DNA from: Lachnospiraceae bacterium AD3010
GTDB taxonomy: Bacteria > Bacillota > Clostridia > Lachnospirales > Lachnospiraceae
Assembly: GCA_000622025.1 (NCBI GenBank)
Contig: JHWU01000024.1
Span: 1 to 48,794, forward strand
Length of the DNA stretch: 48,794 nt
Direction of reading: 5' to 3'
The notes below the pieces were generated by a model, which was not told the origin of the DNA, did no database searches, and saw only the letters and a list, made by a program, of their open reading frames with translations. Both the position numbers and the translations under genes were made by a program. Every line of letters starts with the position of its first letter. Within the stretch, counting starts at the first letter, position 1. Positions 21,528-29,354 of this stretch are shown one piece after another.

Positions 21528-24305
21528 ATGAAGAAACGAACAAGGATAGAATTACATTGCCATACAAAGATGTCCGCTGGCAAAGGGCTGATAGAACCGA
21601 GAGAATTAGTAAAGTACGCCAATGATAATGGATATAGAGCTATTGCGATAACTGACTGCGGAAGTGTCCAGGCTTTTCCGGAAGTATATCAGGCTTGGAG
21701 GGAACTTTGGAAAAAGTACGAAGAGGATTGCGAGAAGGCAGGGGAAGAAGCTAGACAAGAAGACTTTTTAAAGATTATCTATGGAATGGAAGGCATCCTT
21801 ACAGATGAGTTTTCATGCCTGAATAATCAGGTACATTCTCTTTTGGATGAGTGCACGGTAATAGACATTGAAACGACAGGTTTCTCTGCTATCAAGGATT
21901 CCATATTGCGAGTTGATGCTGTTAAGGTGAAGGATGGAAAGCTCGGAGACCGTATTTCATATTATGTTCGACAGGAACGTGAGATTTCGAAAGAAGTTAC
22001 TAAGATCACTGGTATTACAAAAGATGACTTGAAGGATGCGGAATCAGAGAAACAGGTTATTACTAATTTAATCAGATTCATCGGAAAATCATTTTTGGTT
22101 ATGTTTAACGCAGAATTCGACATGAAATTTTTAAAGAAATCCTGCGAGAAATACGGCATTGGTTTTGAACCGGACTATGTGGATTTGTATAAAATCTGTA
22201 AATATTTAGCGCCTACAAAAAGGATAAAGAAACCCTTCCTCATAAAGAAGTATCGAATTAAAGAAGACTGCACTGATAACGATTGTACATTATATGCAAA
22301 AATCTACAGTAAAGTATGCTCACGTCTGAATGATCTAGATATTAACTCGATTGAGGAGGTGAACCTTGTAATAGACAGGAAACGCGTCAAGGGAAGACAA
22401 AAGGGATATCCGATAGTGCTTTATGCCAAAAATGAAATGGGTATTCGTAACCTGTATAAGATTGTTACTGAGTCACATCTTTGCGCTCACAATGATGATC
22501 CCACTATAACCAAGGAAATTCTTGATAAGTATCGTGACGGCATTCTGGTTGGTGCTGTATGTGATGGCGGTGAAGTAATGACTGCTATTCACACGGAAGC
22601 AGGTTGTCGCTCGGATGCAGAATACATACGAGACTTCAACAACATACTTTCATATTATGACTTTATTGAGGTATCTCCTTTTGGATCGGATAAAGGTAAT
22701 GATGTTAGGTATATGTACCACGTGGTCAATAACGGGGGAATGCTTGTTGCAGCATCAGATGCGTACTATTTGAACGAGGAAGATAAATTATACTGGGATA
22801 TCTTAACCAATGGAAGAACTGAAGAGTACACTGACCGGCCCAGACACTTGATAAAATGGGATGAGCTCATCAATCCTTTTGGGTGTTGGTGTTCGGGAAA
22901 TCCTGAGATACTAAAAGATATTCCTAAAATGGTGATTTCCAATCAGTCTGTAATCGCAGATCAAATTGAATATGTTTCACCGTTGAGAGAAGGTAAATTT
23001 ATGCCGATCTATCCGGATGCTGAGCAAAAACTCCGTTGCATCTGTGAGGAAAGGCTACATGGATTATTGGGCGAAAAACCAGCTGAAGAGGCACAGAATC
23101 GTCTGTATAGAGAATTAGACGGAATCTGTAAGAATGGATACGCCGGATTATTTATGATGTGGAGGGAAATAACTCGGAAATCTCTGGAAAAAGGATATCC
23201 ATTTAACTCACGGGGAAGCGTAGCATCTTCTTTTGTAGCCTTTTTGTGTGGAATAACAGATGTTAACCCACTTTCTGCGGAATATGGCGGATATGATATT
23301 CCGGTGGAAACATTTCTTGGTATCAATCTCGACAAGGAACCGGACATAGATTTAAATTTTGCATCAGAAATTCAAGTACTTCTTCAGAATTATGTCAAGG
23401 AGATACCTGGCGTTGGAGACGCATGTTACGGGGGAACCATTGGAAAATTATGGGAGGATACGGCCAGGATGCATGTGGAGGAATACTATTATCATAATAA
23501 TCTTCCTCTTCCGAATGAGAAGGTTTTAAGAGAACAGACAGAGGCTATTATCGGCATTAAGAGAAGCGACGGTCTTCACCCCGGTGGTATTGTTGTTGTT
23601 CCAATCGATGAAGAACTCGTATCATTCACACCGCTACAGCACCCGTGGAACAGTAATAGTATTTCTACTCATTTTGATTATCATGCGATTAATAAAAATC
23701 TTATAAAGCTTGATATTCTTAGTCTTTGGCATATGAGCCTTCTACACAAGCTACAGGAATTGACCGGTGTTGCGATAGACTCAATCCCGCTTAAAGACAA
23801 GAAGGTCCTTGATGTAATATTGGATCCTGAAGCTAAGGAAATCGAGGGGCTTCTGGAATTTGGAAGTGAAAATGCAAGACAGATGATAAAACAAACCAGT
23901 CCGAAAAGCATAGATGATCTGGTAAAGGTTTCCGGCCTGCTGCATGGAACCGGTGTATGGCTTGATAATCAGGATGAACTGTTTCATAACAGAGTAATCT
24001 CACTGGAGGATTGTGTGGCATCGAGAGATGATATCTTCCTGGCATTGGTTCATAAGGGGATGGATAAGGAAAACGCATTCCATGTCATGGAGTCTGTTAG
24101 AAAAGGCAAAGGACTTACGGAAGAAATGAAACGGAAAGTAAGCCTGGCCGGTATGCCAAACTGGTTTATTGATGTTTGTGAAAAAGTCAGATATTTGTTT
24201 CCTAAGGCACATGCTGTATCCTACACGCTTGCAGCGTTGAAAATAGCCTATTACATGACATATTATCCGAAAGAGTATAAAGAGGCCCTTGTTGCTATAA
24301 AGTGA
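21528..24305 (+). CDS. Short PolC-like DNA polymerase III alpha subunit with PHP and exonuclease domains
   Basis: 925 residues; normal PolC is about 1430. It starts directly with PHP (HCHTKMSAGKG, 10-20; TDC at 42-44 where the family has TDH), without PolC's N-terminal/OB region. The 3'-5' exonuclease is inserted as in PolC: IDIETTGF (112-119), FNAEFD (193-198), and DCTDNDC (247-253), where Asp seems to replace the usual catalytic His. The second PHP half follows (280-440). Polymerase palm/fingers: RGSVASSFVAFLCGITDVNP, DIDLNF with Asp606 and Asp608, HPGGIVVVP, and LDIL with Asp729. PolC's zinc finger between palm motifs is missing and so is the last part of PolC. Catalytic acids remain, so polymerase activity is plausible. 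Confidence 0.85.
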   Translation: MKKRTRIELHCHTKMSAGKGLIEPRELVKYANDNGYRAIAITDCGSVQAFPEVYQAWRELWKKYEEDCEKAGEEARQEDFLKIIYGMEGILTDEFSCLNNQVHSLLDECTVIDIETTGFSAIKDSILRVDAVKVKDGKLGDRISYYVRQEREISKEVTKITGITKDDLKDAESEKQVITNLIRFIGKSFLVMFNAEFDMKFLKKSCEKYGIGFEPDYVDLYKICKYLAPTKRIKKPFLIKKYRIKEDCTDNDCTLYAKIYSKVCSRLNDLDINSIEEVNLVIDRKRVKGRQKGYPIVLYAKNEMGIRNLYKIVTESHLCAHNDDPTITKEILDKYRDGILVGAVCDGGEVMTAIHTEAGCRSDAEYIRDFNNILSYYDFIEVSPFGSDKGNDVRYMYHVVNNGGMLVAASDAYYLNEEDKLYWDILTNGRTEEYTDRPRHLIKWDELINPFGCWCSGNPEILKDIPKMVISNQSVIADQIEYVSPLREGKFMPIYPDAEQKLRCICEERLHGLLGEKPAEEAQNRLYRELDGICKNGYAGLFMMWREITRKSLEKGYPFNSRGSVASSFVAFLCGITDVNPLSAEYGGYDIPVETFLGINLDKEPDIDLNFASEIQVLLQNYVKEIPGVGDACYGGTIGKLWEDTARMHVEEYYYHNNLPLPNEKVLREQTEAIIGIKRSDGLHPGGIVVVPIDEELVSFTPLQHPWNSNSISTHFDYHAINKNLIKLDILSLWHMSLLHKLQELTGVAIDSIPLKDKKVLDVILDPEAKEIEGLLEFGSENARQMIKQTSPKSIDDLVKVSGLLHGTGVWLDNQDELFHNRVISLEDCVASRDDIFLALVHKGMDKENAFHVMESVRKGKGLTEEMKRKVSLAGMPNWFIDVCEKVRYLFPKAHAVSYTLAALKIAYYMTYYPKEYKEALVAIK

Positions 24306-24348
24306 ACGGAGATTTTGGACACAGAAAAAATCGAAGGAGGGAACTGCA

Positions 24349-24444
24349 ATGTTGATATTTTCAATTAATCTTAACAGCAAGGAACGATTGGCGTTTCCGT
24401 GTCCTGATGGATATGACTGTGATGCATACTTGCGGAAGGAATGA
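24349..24444 (+). CDS. 31-aa mini-protein after the PolC-like gene
   Basis: ATG 24349 has a perfect ribosome site (GAAGGAGG, 7 bases before) and the frame reads MLIFSINLNSKERLAFPCPD then GYDCDAYLRKE and TGA. Two Cys are 7 apart. It follows the polymerase gene by 43 bases and ends 2 bases before the convergent regulator gene. The strong ribosome site argues that it is translated; function unknown. Confidence 0.5.
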   Translation: MLIFSINLNSKERLAFPCPDGYDCDAYLRKE

Positions 24445-24446
24445 GA

Positions 24447-25055
24447 TTATATACCATAATCGTATTCAAATATAAATGATTTATATTTTCTGCTGTAATA
24501 GATATCGAATCCGGCACGGTTCATTTCCTCGAAATCCCGTTGCCGGGTTCTTTCGTTACTATCAGGAAACAAGGCATAGTATTCTGCTTTGAGGTCATAG
24601 AATTCAAAGTCTTGCGGAATATAGAATTCTCTCATGTCATCTGTTTCTTCAGGAGGATAGTTTTCAGGATCTGACTTTGATAGTTCGAGATACTCCTCGA
24701 ACTCTTTTTTACCAAATTCGTATCTCTCAAGTTCTTCACTACTTGTGCGGGATAAACTGTGGATTAGGGTTCCTATACGAAATAGCCTTTCCAAGTGTTG
24801 CTTGCGACGGGGAGGGATTTCTTCATCGGTGACTGCCTCTATTCCCAAGACATATTTGTCTTCTGCTTTATCATACACGACACTGATGAGACCGCTGTCA
24901 CGAATGTCTTTAAGATCGCGCTGTAGCATCCTTCGTGTTATTCCAAAGGCAGCCATTATCTCGATAGGGCTGTAAACTGCGCCGTTACGTACGCCAGCCA
25001 CCAGATCGTAAATTTGAAGTTGCCGTGCCATTTTAAGCCCGTCGCTTTTGGCCAT
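24447..25055 (-). CDS. Two-winged-helix transcriptional regulator
   Basis: 202 residues from ATG 25055 (ribosome site AAGGAG, 8 bases before); a longer frame to 25127 has no ribosome site. N-terminal wHTH: VYSPIEIMAAFGITRRMLQR then DLKDIRDSGLISVVYDKAED. C-terminal second wHTH-like copy: ERTRQRDFEEMNRAGFDIYY and SRKYKSFIFEYD. The two share R-x-x-Q-R-D-[FL]-x-x-[IM]-x-x-[SA]-G-[LF], as in the DeoR/WYL group, but no WYL domain is visible. It is divergent from 25201 and shares an overlapping promoter, so probably represses both directions. Confidence 0.75.
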   Translation of the reverse strand: MAKSDGLKMARQLQIYDLVAGVRNGAVYSPIEIMAAFGITRRMLQRDLKDIRDSGLISVVYDKAEDKYVLGIEAVTDEEIPPRRKQHLERLFRIGTLIHSLSRTSSEELERYEFGKKEFEEYLELSKSDPENYPPEETDDMREFYIPQDFEFYDLKAEYYALFPDSNERTRQRDFEEMNRAGFDIYYSRKYKSFIFEYDYGI

Positions 25056-25097
25056 CTGATTACTCCTTGTTTTGACAATAGCTTTAAAGTGTAATAT

Positions 25098-25140
25098 ATT
25101 ATACGACAACCCCTTGACGCAAATCAAGTTGCATTATGCT
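25098..25140. promoter_or_regulatory. Overlapping divergent promoters with shared dyad
   Basis: Minus strand: TTGATT (plus 25122-25127), 18 nt, TATAAT (plus 25098-25103) for the regulator. Plus strand: TTGACG (25114-25119), 15 nt, TATGCT (25135-25140) for 25201. CTTGA-CGCAAA-TCAAG (25113-25128) lies within both, a natural operator for the divergent regulator. GTTGTCG (minus strand, plus 25104-25110) repeats the core of the 21477/28183 motif. Confidence 0.5.
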
Positions 25141-25177
25141 ATTATTCGTTTATAACAATTCGATCAAGGATGCAAGC

Positions 25178-25222
25178 ATGAACAGAAGAGAAAAAATTGC
25201 ATGAACAGAAGAGAAAAAATTG
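25178..25222 (+). repeat. Tandem 22-bp duplication spanning the start codon
   Basis: ATGAACAGAAGAGAAAAAAT plus TG occurs at 25178-25199 and again at 25201-25222, 23 bases apart. The first copy owns the ribosome site AAGGA but its frame stops after eight codons (MNRREKIA, TGA at 25202-25204). The second copy is the true in-frame start, reached only through ATGA overlap. Gain or loss of one repeat would change translation efficiency. Confidence 0.85.
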
Positions 25223-25653
25223 AATTTGCAGTAGATTATATCAGATTCTTAATCAATACTCAGGCCGGAGTGGATGAGCTGTATGCAAGCGTTTGCTATG
25301 GTGGCTTCGTCTTCGATGATACAAGAATTGATCTCTATGAAGTGTTTTATAAGGATGATCTTTTTTCACAAGACCTTTACAAAGTAGTCGATGAGTGTTC
25401 GTCCCCAATAGGTGACATTAGGGAATACCTTGCTGAGAGGGGTGAAGAAGACTGCTTACGTGATGGTGAAGAAGTCATCTGTTATATACAGATTCCCGCG
25501 GACATCTGGGACGCATTGTATGGCGAGTCTGATGGCGAGACAGCTGATTATCTTAAGGAGATGTTCGAGGAATTCCTTGATGACCGCGAAATGGATTATG
25601 AACTTACAACCTACGGAAGAAATGCAGTTCTGATATACAAAAAAGAGCAATAA
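25201..25653 (+). CDS. Hypothetical protein, 150 aa, of the short-PolC cluster
   Basis: Acidic protein (IEFAVDYIRFLINTQAGVDE, YLKEMFEEFLDDREMDYELT) with no recognised motif. ATG 25201 is the second copy of a tandem start-codon duplication; the better ribosome site (AAGGA at 25166-25170) lies before the first copy. Divergent from the regulator at 24447 with a shared promoter region, and followed by a hairpin and the beta-CASP gene. Function unknown. Confidence 0.7.
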   Translation: MNRREKIEFAVDYIRFLINTQAGVDELYASVCYGGFVFDDTRIDLYEVFYKDDLFSQDLYKVVDECSSPIGDIREYLAERGEEDCLRDGEEVICYIQIPADIWDALYGESDGETADYLKEMFEEFLDDREMDYELTTYGRNAVLIYKKEQ

Positions 25654-25668
25654 ATGAAAGTATGGATT

Positions 25669-25701
25669 TGTCATGGCTCCCACCAGGTGGGAGCTTGTGA
25701 C
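25669..25701 (+). promoter_or_regulatory. Large palindrome before the beta-CASP gene
   Basis: GCTCCCACC-A-GGTGGGAGC (25676-25694) is a perfect 19-base palindrome flanked by TGTCA (25669-25673) and TGACA (25697-25701), also inverted. It ends right before the real ribosome site GGTGGAG. No T-run follows, so it is an operator or translational-control hairpin rather than a terminator. Confidence 0.6.
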
Positions 25702-25715
25702 AGGTGGAGATTAAT

Positions 25716-27101
25716 ATGTCGGATATTAGAATCATACAGGGGAATCAAATAGGCGGATGTGTGACGCTTATTTCAACTGTGGTTGATGGTGATGTACACA
25801 GAATACTAATTGACTATGGTTCCTCTTTGCCAGGAAGCGATACTACGGAAGACTTTGAGTATCCGTGGGAGAGTGAACCCGTGGACGCTGTGTTTTTTAC
25901 TCATTACCACGGAGATCATGTTGGCAGGCTAATGGATATTCCGAGCAATATTCCGCTGTATATGGGTGATACTGCCCGGCAGGTCATGATAAACATTCAG
26001 GCAGCGTTGGCAAACGTACAGGAAGAAGGAGAGATACACAGACAGGAGCTGGAAGTCCTGCAAGATAATAACAGAATACATACGTTTCATTTTAACGGAA
26101 CATATTATGATCATGTGACGGATATTCCCGGATTCAGGATTGAGCCATACAGTGTGGATCACTCTGCTTACGATGCTTATATGTTCTTGATTGAGGTTGA
26201 TGATTCTGAATACGAAAATGGGAAGAGAGTCATTCTTCATACCGGAGACTTCAGAGGGCACGGCAGGCGTGGAAAAGCCATGTTGCCGATAATCAAGAGC
26301 TATGTCCACAGGAACGGACGAAAAGTGAATACATTGATCGCTGAGGGGACCATGATGAGCCGTATGAATGAGGAAGTGAAAACCGAAACGGCTATGATGT
26401 ATGAAGCGGCTGAATATCTTAAGGAACATAAATATGCATTCCTGATTTGTTCGTCAACGAATTTGGATTCCCTCGCAAGTTTTTACCAGGCAGCACAAAT
26501 AGCTGCGTCACCATTTAGGAGGTATTTATACACATATAATGAGTATTATCGAGTGCAGCTTCGGACATTTTCGGATACTGCAGGAAGGTTCTCAGAGGTT
26601 TATCAATTTGAAAATGTTCATAGATTGGATCTTGATAAAGAACTGAAGTCTGATAAATGGAAGAAGACCCTGACTCAAAAGGCATTAATGGAAAAGACAG
26701 GATTTCTTGCAATAATAAAACCTGAAGAGTGGTGTGAGAAATTTCTGGATCCATTTATAGACGATTATAAGTCTGGAAATAGCGAAATGAATCAGATGCC
26801 GGTAATCATATATTCCATGTGGGACGGATATATTCAAGAGTATTTGAAGGATGAAAATGGTAACCGGATTGATAATAAAGCAAAGAACCAGGAATGGATT
26901 GATTTCCTAAAGAAGCAGGAGGCAAAGGGCGTTGAGGTTAAACATCTGCATACAAGCGGTCATGCATCGCCACAGATGCTTGCAGATGTGATTAAAGCCG
27001 TAGCCCCGACGGATGAGATTTATCCTATGCATACGGAACATCCTGAGATGTTTAAGGAATTGGATATTGGGGAATTTGTAACGAAGATTATAGAACTATG
27101 A
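25716..27101 (+). CDS. Beta-CASP metallo-beta-lactamase-fold hydrolase (RNase J-like)
   Basis: 461 residues from ATG 25716 (ribosome site GGTGGAG); GTG 25704 is inside that site. Motifs: THYHGDHVG (metal motif 2), DHSAYDAY, HTGDFRGHGRRG (motif 4), then beta-CASP motif A IAEGTMM, motif B HTSGHAS and motif C HTEHPEMF. These are the RNase J/CPSF-type order, and metal ligands are intact. There is an insert of about 160 residues in the middle. RNase J enzymes process RNA 5' ends; a nucleic-acid target is likely, but it is not the housekeeping RNase J because the C-terminal domain is absent. It overlaps the next frame at ATGA. Confidence 0.82.
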   Translation: MSDIRIIQGNQIGGCVTLISTVVDGDVHRILIDYGSSLPGSDTTEDFEYPWESEPVDAVFFTHYHGDHVGRLMDIPSNIPLYMGDTARQVMINIQAALANVQEEGEIHRQELEVLQDNNRIHTFHFNGTYYDHVTDIPGFRIEPYSVDHSAYDAYMFLIEVDDSEYENGKRVILHTGDFRGHGRRGKAMLPIIKSYVHRNGRKVNTLIAEGTMMSRMNEEVKTETAMMYEAAEYLKEHKYAFLICSSTNLDSLASFYQAAQIAASPFRRYLYTYNEYYRVQLRTFSDTAGRFSEVYQFENVHRLDLDKELKSDKWKKTLTQKALMEKTGFLAIIKPEEWCEKFLDPFIDDYKSGNSEMNQMPVIIYSMWDGYIQEYLKDENGNRIDNKAKNQEWIDFLKKQEAKGVEVKHLHTSGHASPQMLADVIKAVAPTDEIYPMHTEHPEMFKELDIGEFVTKIIEL

Positions 27102-27127
27102 TAACGGTAGAGAACTGGGAGGCTACT

Positions 27128-28165
27128 ATGAATATCAGAGAAAAAATATTGGAAGATCTTAAAAATGTTGCACCAAAGAGAAGGATTAAACTAACCAGTG
27201 AATTGGATTTTGATTATGCCCAAAAAACTCTTACCATTACCATTCATGGGAAAGGTGTAGGATATGGATATTCGGATTCGAATGGGAAAGTTAAATTTCT
27301 TAATATGCAAGATGATGGCGCAGCATTTGAAGGGTGGGCTATTATTCTTAGAACGTATTGGAATAAAAATGAACAGTATAGAGTAAAACTTGCTGTAGAC
27401 CGCGATTTGCCGGATGTTTATGAAGTTTTTATCAACAAGCAACCACCAGAAGGTTTTTCTTCGGGACATTATGGAAGATTTCTTTATCGGGCTTACACAT
27501 TTAGGGAAGAATTTGATTGGTTTGAATTGGATGAAAGGATAGATAGTGCTGCAAAAACGTATATGAATCTCATCACTAGCAAGGAGATGGAAACAACCAA
27601 TCATTTACAGGAAGATGAAGCTGGTCTAAATAGCCATAAGGAAATTAGAGTAGAAAAGGCCTTTTCAGATCATCCGGATGAGCTTGTGAGAATTACTGAA
27701 GGACGAATATCTGGTGACGTTAATCGGCAACTGTATGTATGGCTTGAATCGGGGAGTGGTGAATACCAGTTTTTAACATGCAGCAGATCGGCGTTGGATC
27801 TTTGGAATATATCAAATTCCATGCTTAATATTTTTGAACTTAAGGCGGGGAAAAATATTGGAGTAGGTATTATTTCCGAACTGTTTTTTTATGCTGAATA
27901 TTGTAGTGATTTTTACGGTAGGAATGCCAAGTTTAAGATTAGGAAACCAATGAGAAATGTCAGGGGAAATTTAGATTTATATGAAAGCCAGGTCAGTGGT
28001 GAGATTAATGGCGTTGAAGCATACTTCTTGGCTGATGAATTCCATCCATTAGTAAACAAAGATACAGTAAATGAGCTAAATACAAATCGAAAACAGATAA
28101 AGTTCATTTTGCTAGGAGAATATAATCTAGATAAAATGTTATCATTTACAGAATTGGAAGGCTAG
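27128..28165 (+). CDS. Hypothetical protein, 345 aa, of the short-PolC cluster
   Basis: ATG 27128 is chosen because GGGAGG lies 6 bases before; an in-frame ATG at 27098 overlaps the previous stop but lacks a site of its own. Predicted beta-rich N-terminus (DYAQKTLTITIHGKGVGYGY) and a helical end (IGVGIISELFFYAEYCSDFY). No known motif and no membrane segment. It follows the beta-CASP gene on the same transcript. Function unknown. Confidence 0.65.
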   Translation: MNIREKILEDLKNVAPKRRIKLTSELDFDYAQKTLTITIHGKGVGYGYSDSNGKVKFLNMQDDGAAFEGWAIILRTYWNKNEQYRVKLAVDRDLPDVYEVFINKQPPEGFSSGHYGRFLYRAYTFREEFDWFELDERIDSAAKTYMNLITSKEMETTNHLQEDEAGLNSHKEIRVEKAFSDHPDELVRITEGRISGDVNRQLYVWLESGSGEYQFLTCSRSALDLWNISNSMLNIFELKAGKNIGVGIISELFFYAEYCSDFYGRNAKFKIRKPMRNVRGNLDLYESQVSGEINGVEAYFLADEFHPLVNKDTVNELNTNRKQIKFILLGEYNLDKMLSFTELEG

Positions 28166-28182
28166 ATTTTTTGTATGACAAT

Positions 28183-28207
28183 ACTGTTGTCGCCGTAGGC
28201 TGTTAAT
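28183..28207 (+). promoter_or_regulatory. Bipartite motif ACTGTTGTCGCC-N6-TGTTAAT, copy 2
   Basis: Exact repeat of the 21477 motif, 46 bases before the 28254 start. The GTTGTCG core is also seen at 25104 on the minus strand. Confidence 0.6.
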
Positions 28208-28253
28208 ATATAAAAACAGTAATCCAGTGCTGCAGTGATATTGGAGGTGAGTC

Positions 28254-28841
28254 ATGAATAACAAAATGATTATTGGAGCCTTTGGGCTGTCGGACGAGCA
28301 GATTTCTTCTGTGGAATCCAATCTCCCAATTAAAAGTTGTGAGATTATGGACACGGACTGTTTTACGGATATAGTAGCGATTAGTGAAATGGCAATCATT
28401 GTTATATGGGAAAAGCTTTCTGACGATGACAGAGATCTTTTGATAGAGTTTTATTCTGAGATTGCCCCGTTTTCTGAAACGATGATCCTTATAGGAGATG
28501 TGAACATACCTGAAGGTCTGAAAAACTACGTTTCGATATATGATTCGTTTGAGTCTTTTTCTGTAAACATGAAATATGTTCTTCTTGGAGCGTATCGGCG
28601 GTCTAAGAAAAACGAGAATTATAGTTCAACGTTGGCTAATACAATCATTATATTGAGTCAGATACGGAATAAACCGTTTGTCACTACTAAAGAATTGGCT
28701 GAGAAACTGGAACTGTCAGAGCGCACCATACAGCGGTATATAGAAACACTTCGTGTAGCCGGTGAATGGATTGAATATGATACTTCACGAAAAGGCTGGC
28801 GGCTATGTGATGGCAAATCAATTCTATGGGGAGATGTCTGA
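28254..28841 (+). CDS. wHTH regulator with receiver-like N-terminus
   Basis: 195 residues after GGAGGTGAGTC. The C-terminal 65 residues form a wHTH (KPFVTTKELAEKLELSERTI, QRYIETLRVAGEWIEYDTSR). The first 110 residues alternate strands and helices like a response-regulator receiver (MIIGAFGLSDEQISSVESNL, MAIIVIWEKLSDDDRDLLIE, MILIGDVNIPEGLKNYVSIY). The typical phospho-acceptor Asp could not be assigned safely, so it may be a pseudo-receiver. Preceded by motif copy 2 and followed by a strong terminator; likely second regulator of this cluster. Confidence 0.7.
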   Translation: MNNKMIIGAFGLSDEQISSVESNLPIKSCEIMDTDCFTDIVAISEMAIIVIWEKLSDDDRDLLIEFYSEIAPFSETMILIGDVNIPEGLKNYVSIYDSFESFSVNMKYVLLGAYRRSKKNENYSSTLANTIIILSQIRNKPFVTTKELAEKLELSERTIQRYIETLRVAGEWIEYDTSRKGWRLCDGKSILWGDV

Positions 28842-28858
28842 GTAAAGATTGGCATAAG

Positions 28859-28896
28859 AAAAGCGTCAGGCTGGAGAAATCCGGTTTGGCGCTTTT
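28859..28896 (+). terminator. Strong terminator hairpin ending the short-PolC cluster
   Basis: AAAAGCGTCAGGCTGGA pairs with TCCGGTTTGGCGCTTTT around GAAA (17 pairs including G-U). The AAAA/TTTT ends suit either direction. Confidence 0.8.
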
Positions 28897-28964
28897 GTGC
28901 AAAATTACAAGTGTTTTGCATAATTTATCCATTTAAATCGTTAATAATTTAACGTATCAAAGCA

Positions 28965-28993
28965 TTGACATTAAAATATCAAGGTATTATAGT
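28965..28993 (+). promoter_or_regulatory. Promoter of the Tn916-like regulatory operon
   Basis: TTGACA (28965-28970), 17 nt, TATAGT (28988-28993). Start site near 29000. The gap to the next coding start is 355 nt, an unusually long leader. Confidence 0.75.
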
Positions 28994-28999
28994 ATCACT

Positions 29000-29354
29000 C
29001 GTTGCAGGGAAACAGATGCGGGGACGCGGTTCTGATCCGGGTTGCAACAGAAATATTCTTTTTACTAAGAGGGACAGTGAGTCCCGTCGAAAAAGTCCGA
29101 GGCAGTTCGCCTATTTTTACCAGACTTTTACAGAGAACCGAGAGTGTTAGTTCTTAAGCGAAACGGATGACTGTTTGTTTTGTCATCGGAAAGGAGGAAG
29201 ACAGGAAAGTACCGATAATACTAATACATCATTTGAAAATTATATAGCAAAAGAAAAAAAGAATTTTCTTAAAAGTGCACGTTATTTCGACCCTTCGATG
29301 CTTATAGTTATATAGAAGGGCTAATCAGGAGTCTTCCGCAGGAAGGAGAAATAA
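29000..29354 (+). promoter_or_regulatory. Structured 5' leader of the sigma-factor operon
   Basis: No good reading frame in this stretch. Possible stems: GTTGCA (29001-)/TGCAAC, GGGAC-AGTGA-GTCCC (near 29071-29085), AGGC-AGTTC-GCCT followed by ATTTTT, and GATGAC/GTCATC near 29168-29189. It could act as an attenuator or sensor RNA; I cannot match it to a known family. Confidence 0.45.

Noticed and set aside
25654-25752. 32-codon frame MKVWICHGSHQVGACDRWRL... overlapping the 25716 start
   Set aside because: It is made mostly of the palindrome 25669-25701 and the ribosome site; no homology and it conflicts with the well-supported beta-CASP start.
28965-29150. 61-codon frame in the leader region
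   Set aside because: No ribosome site, begins within the -35 box and composition is not protein-like.
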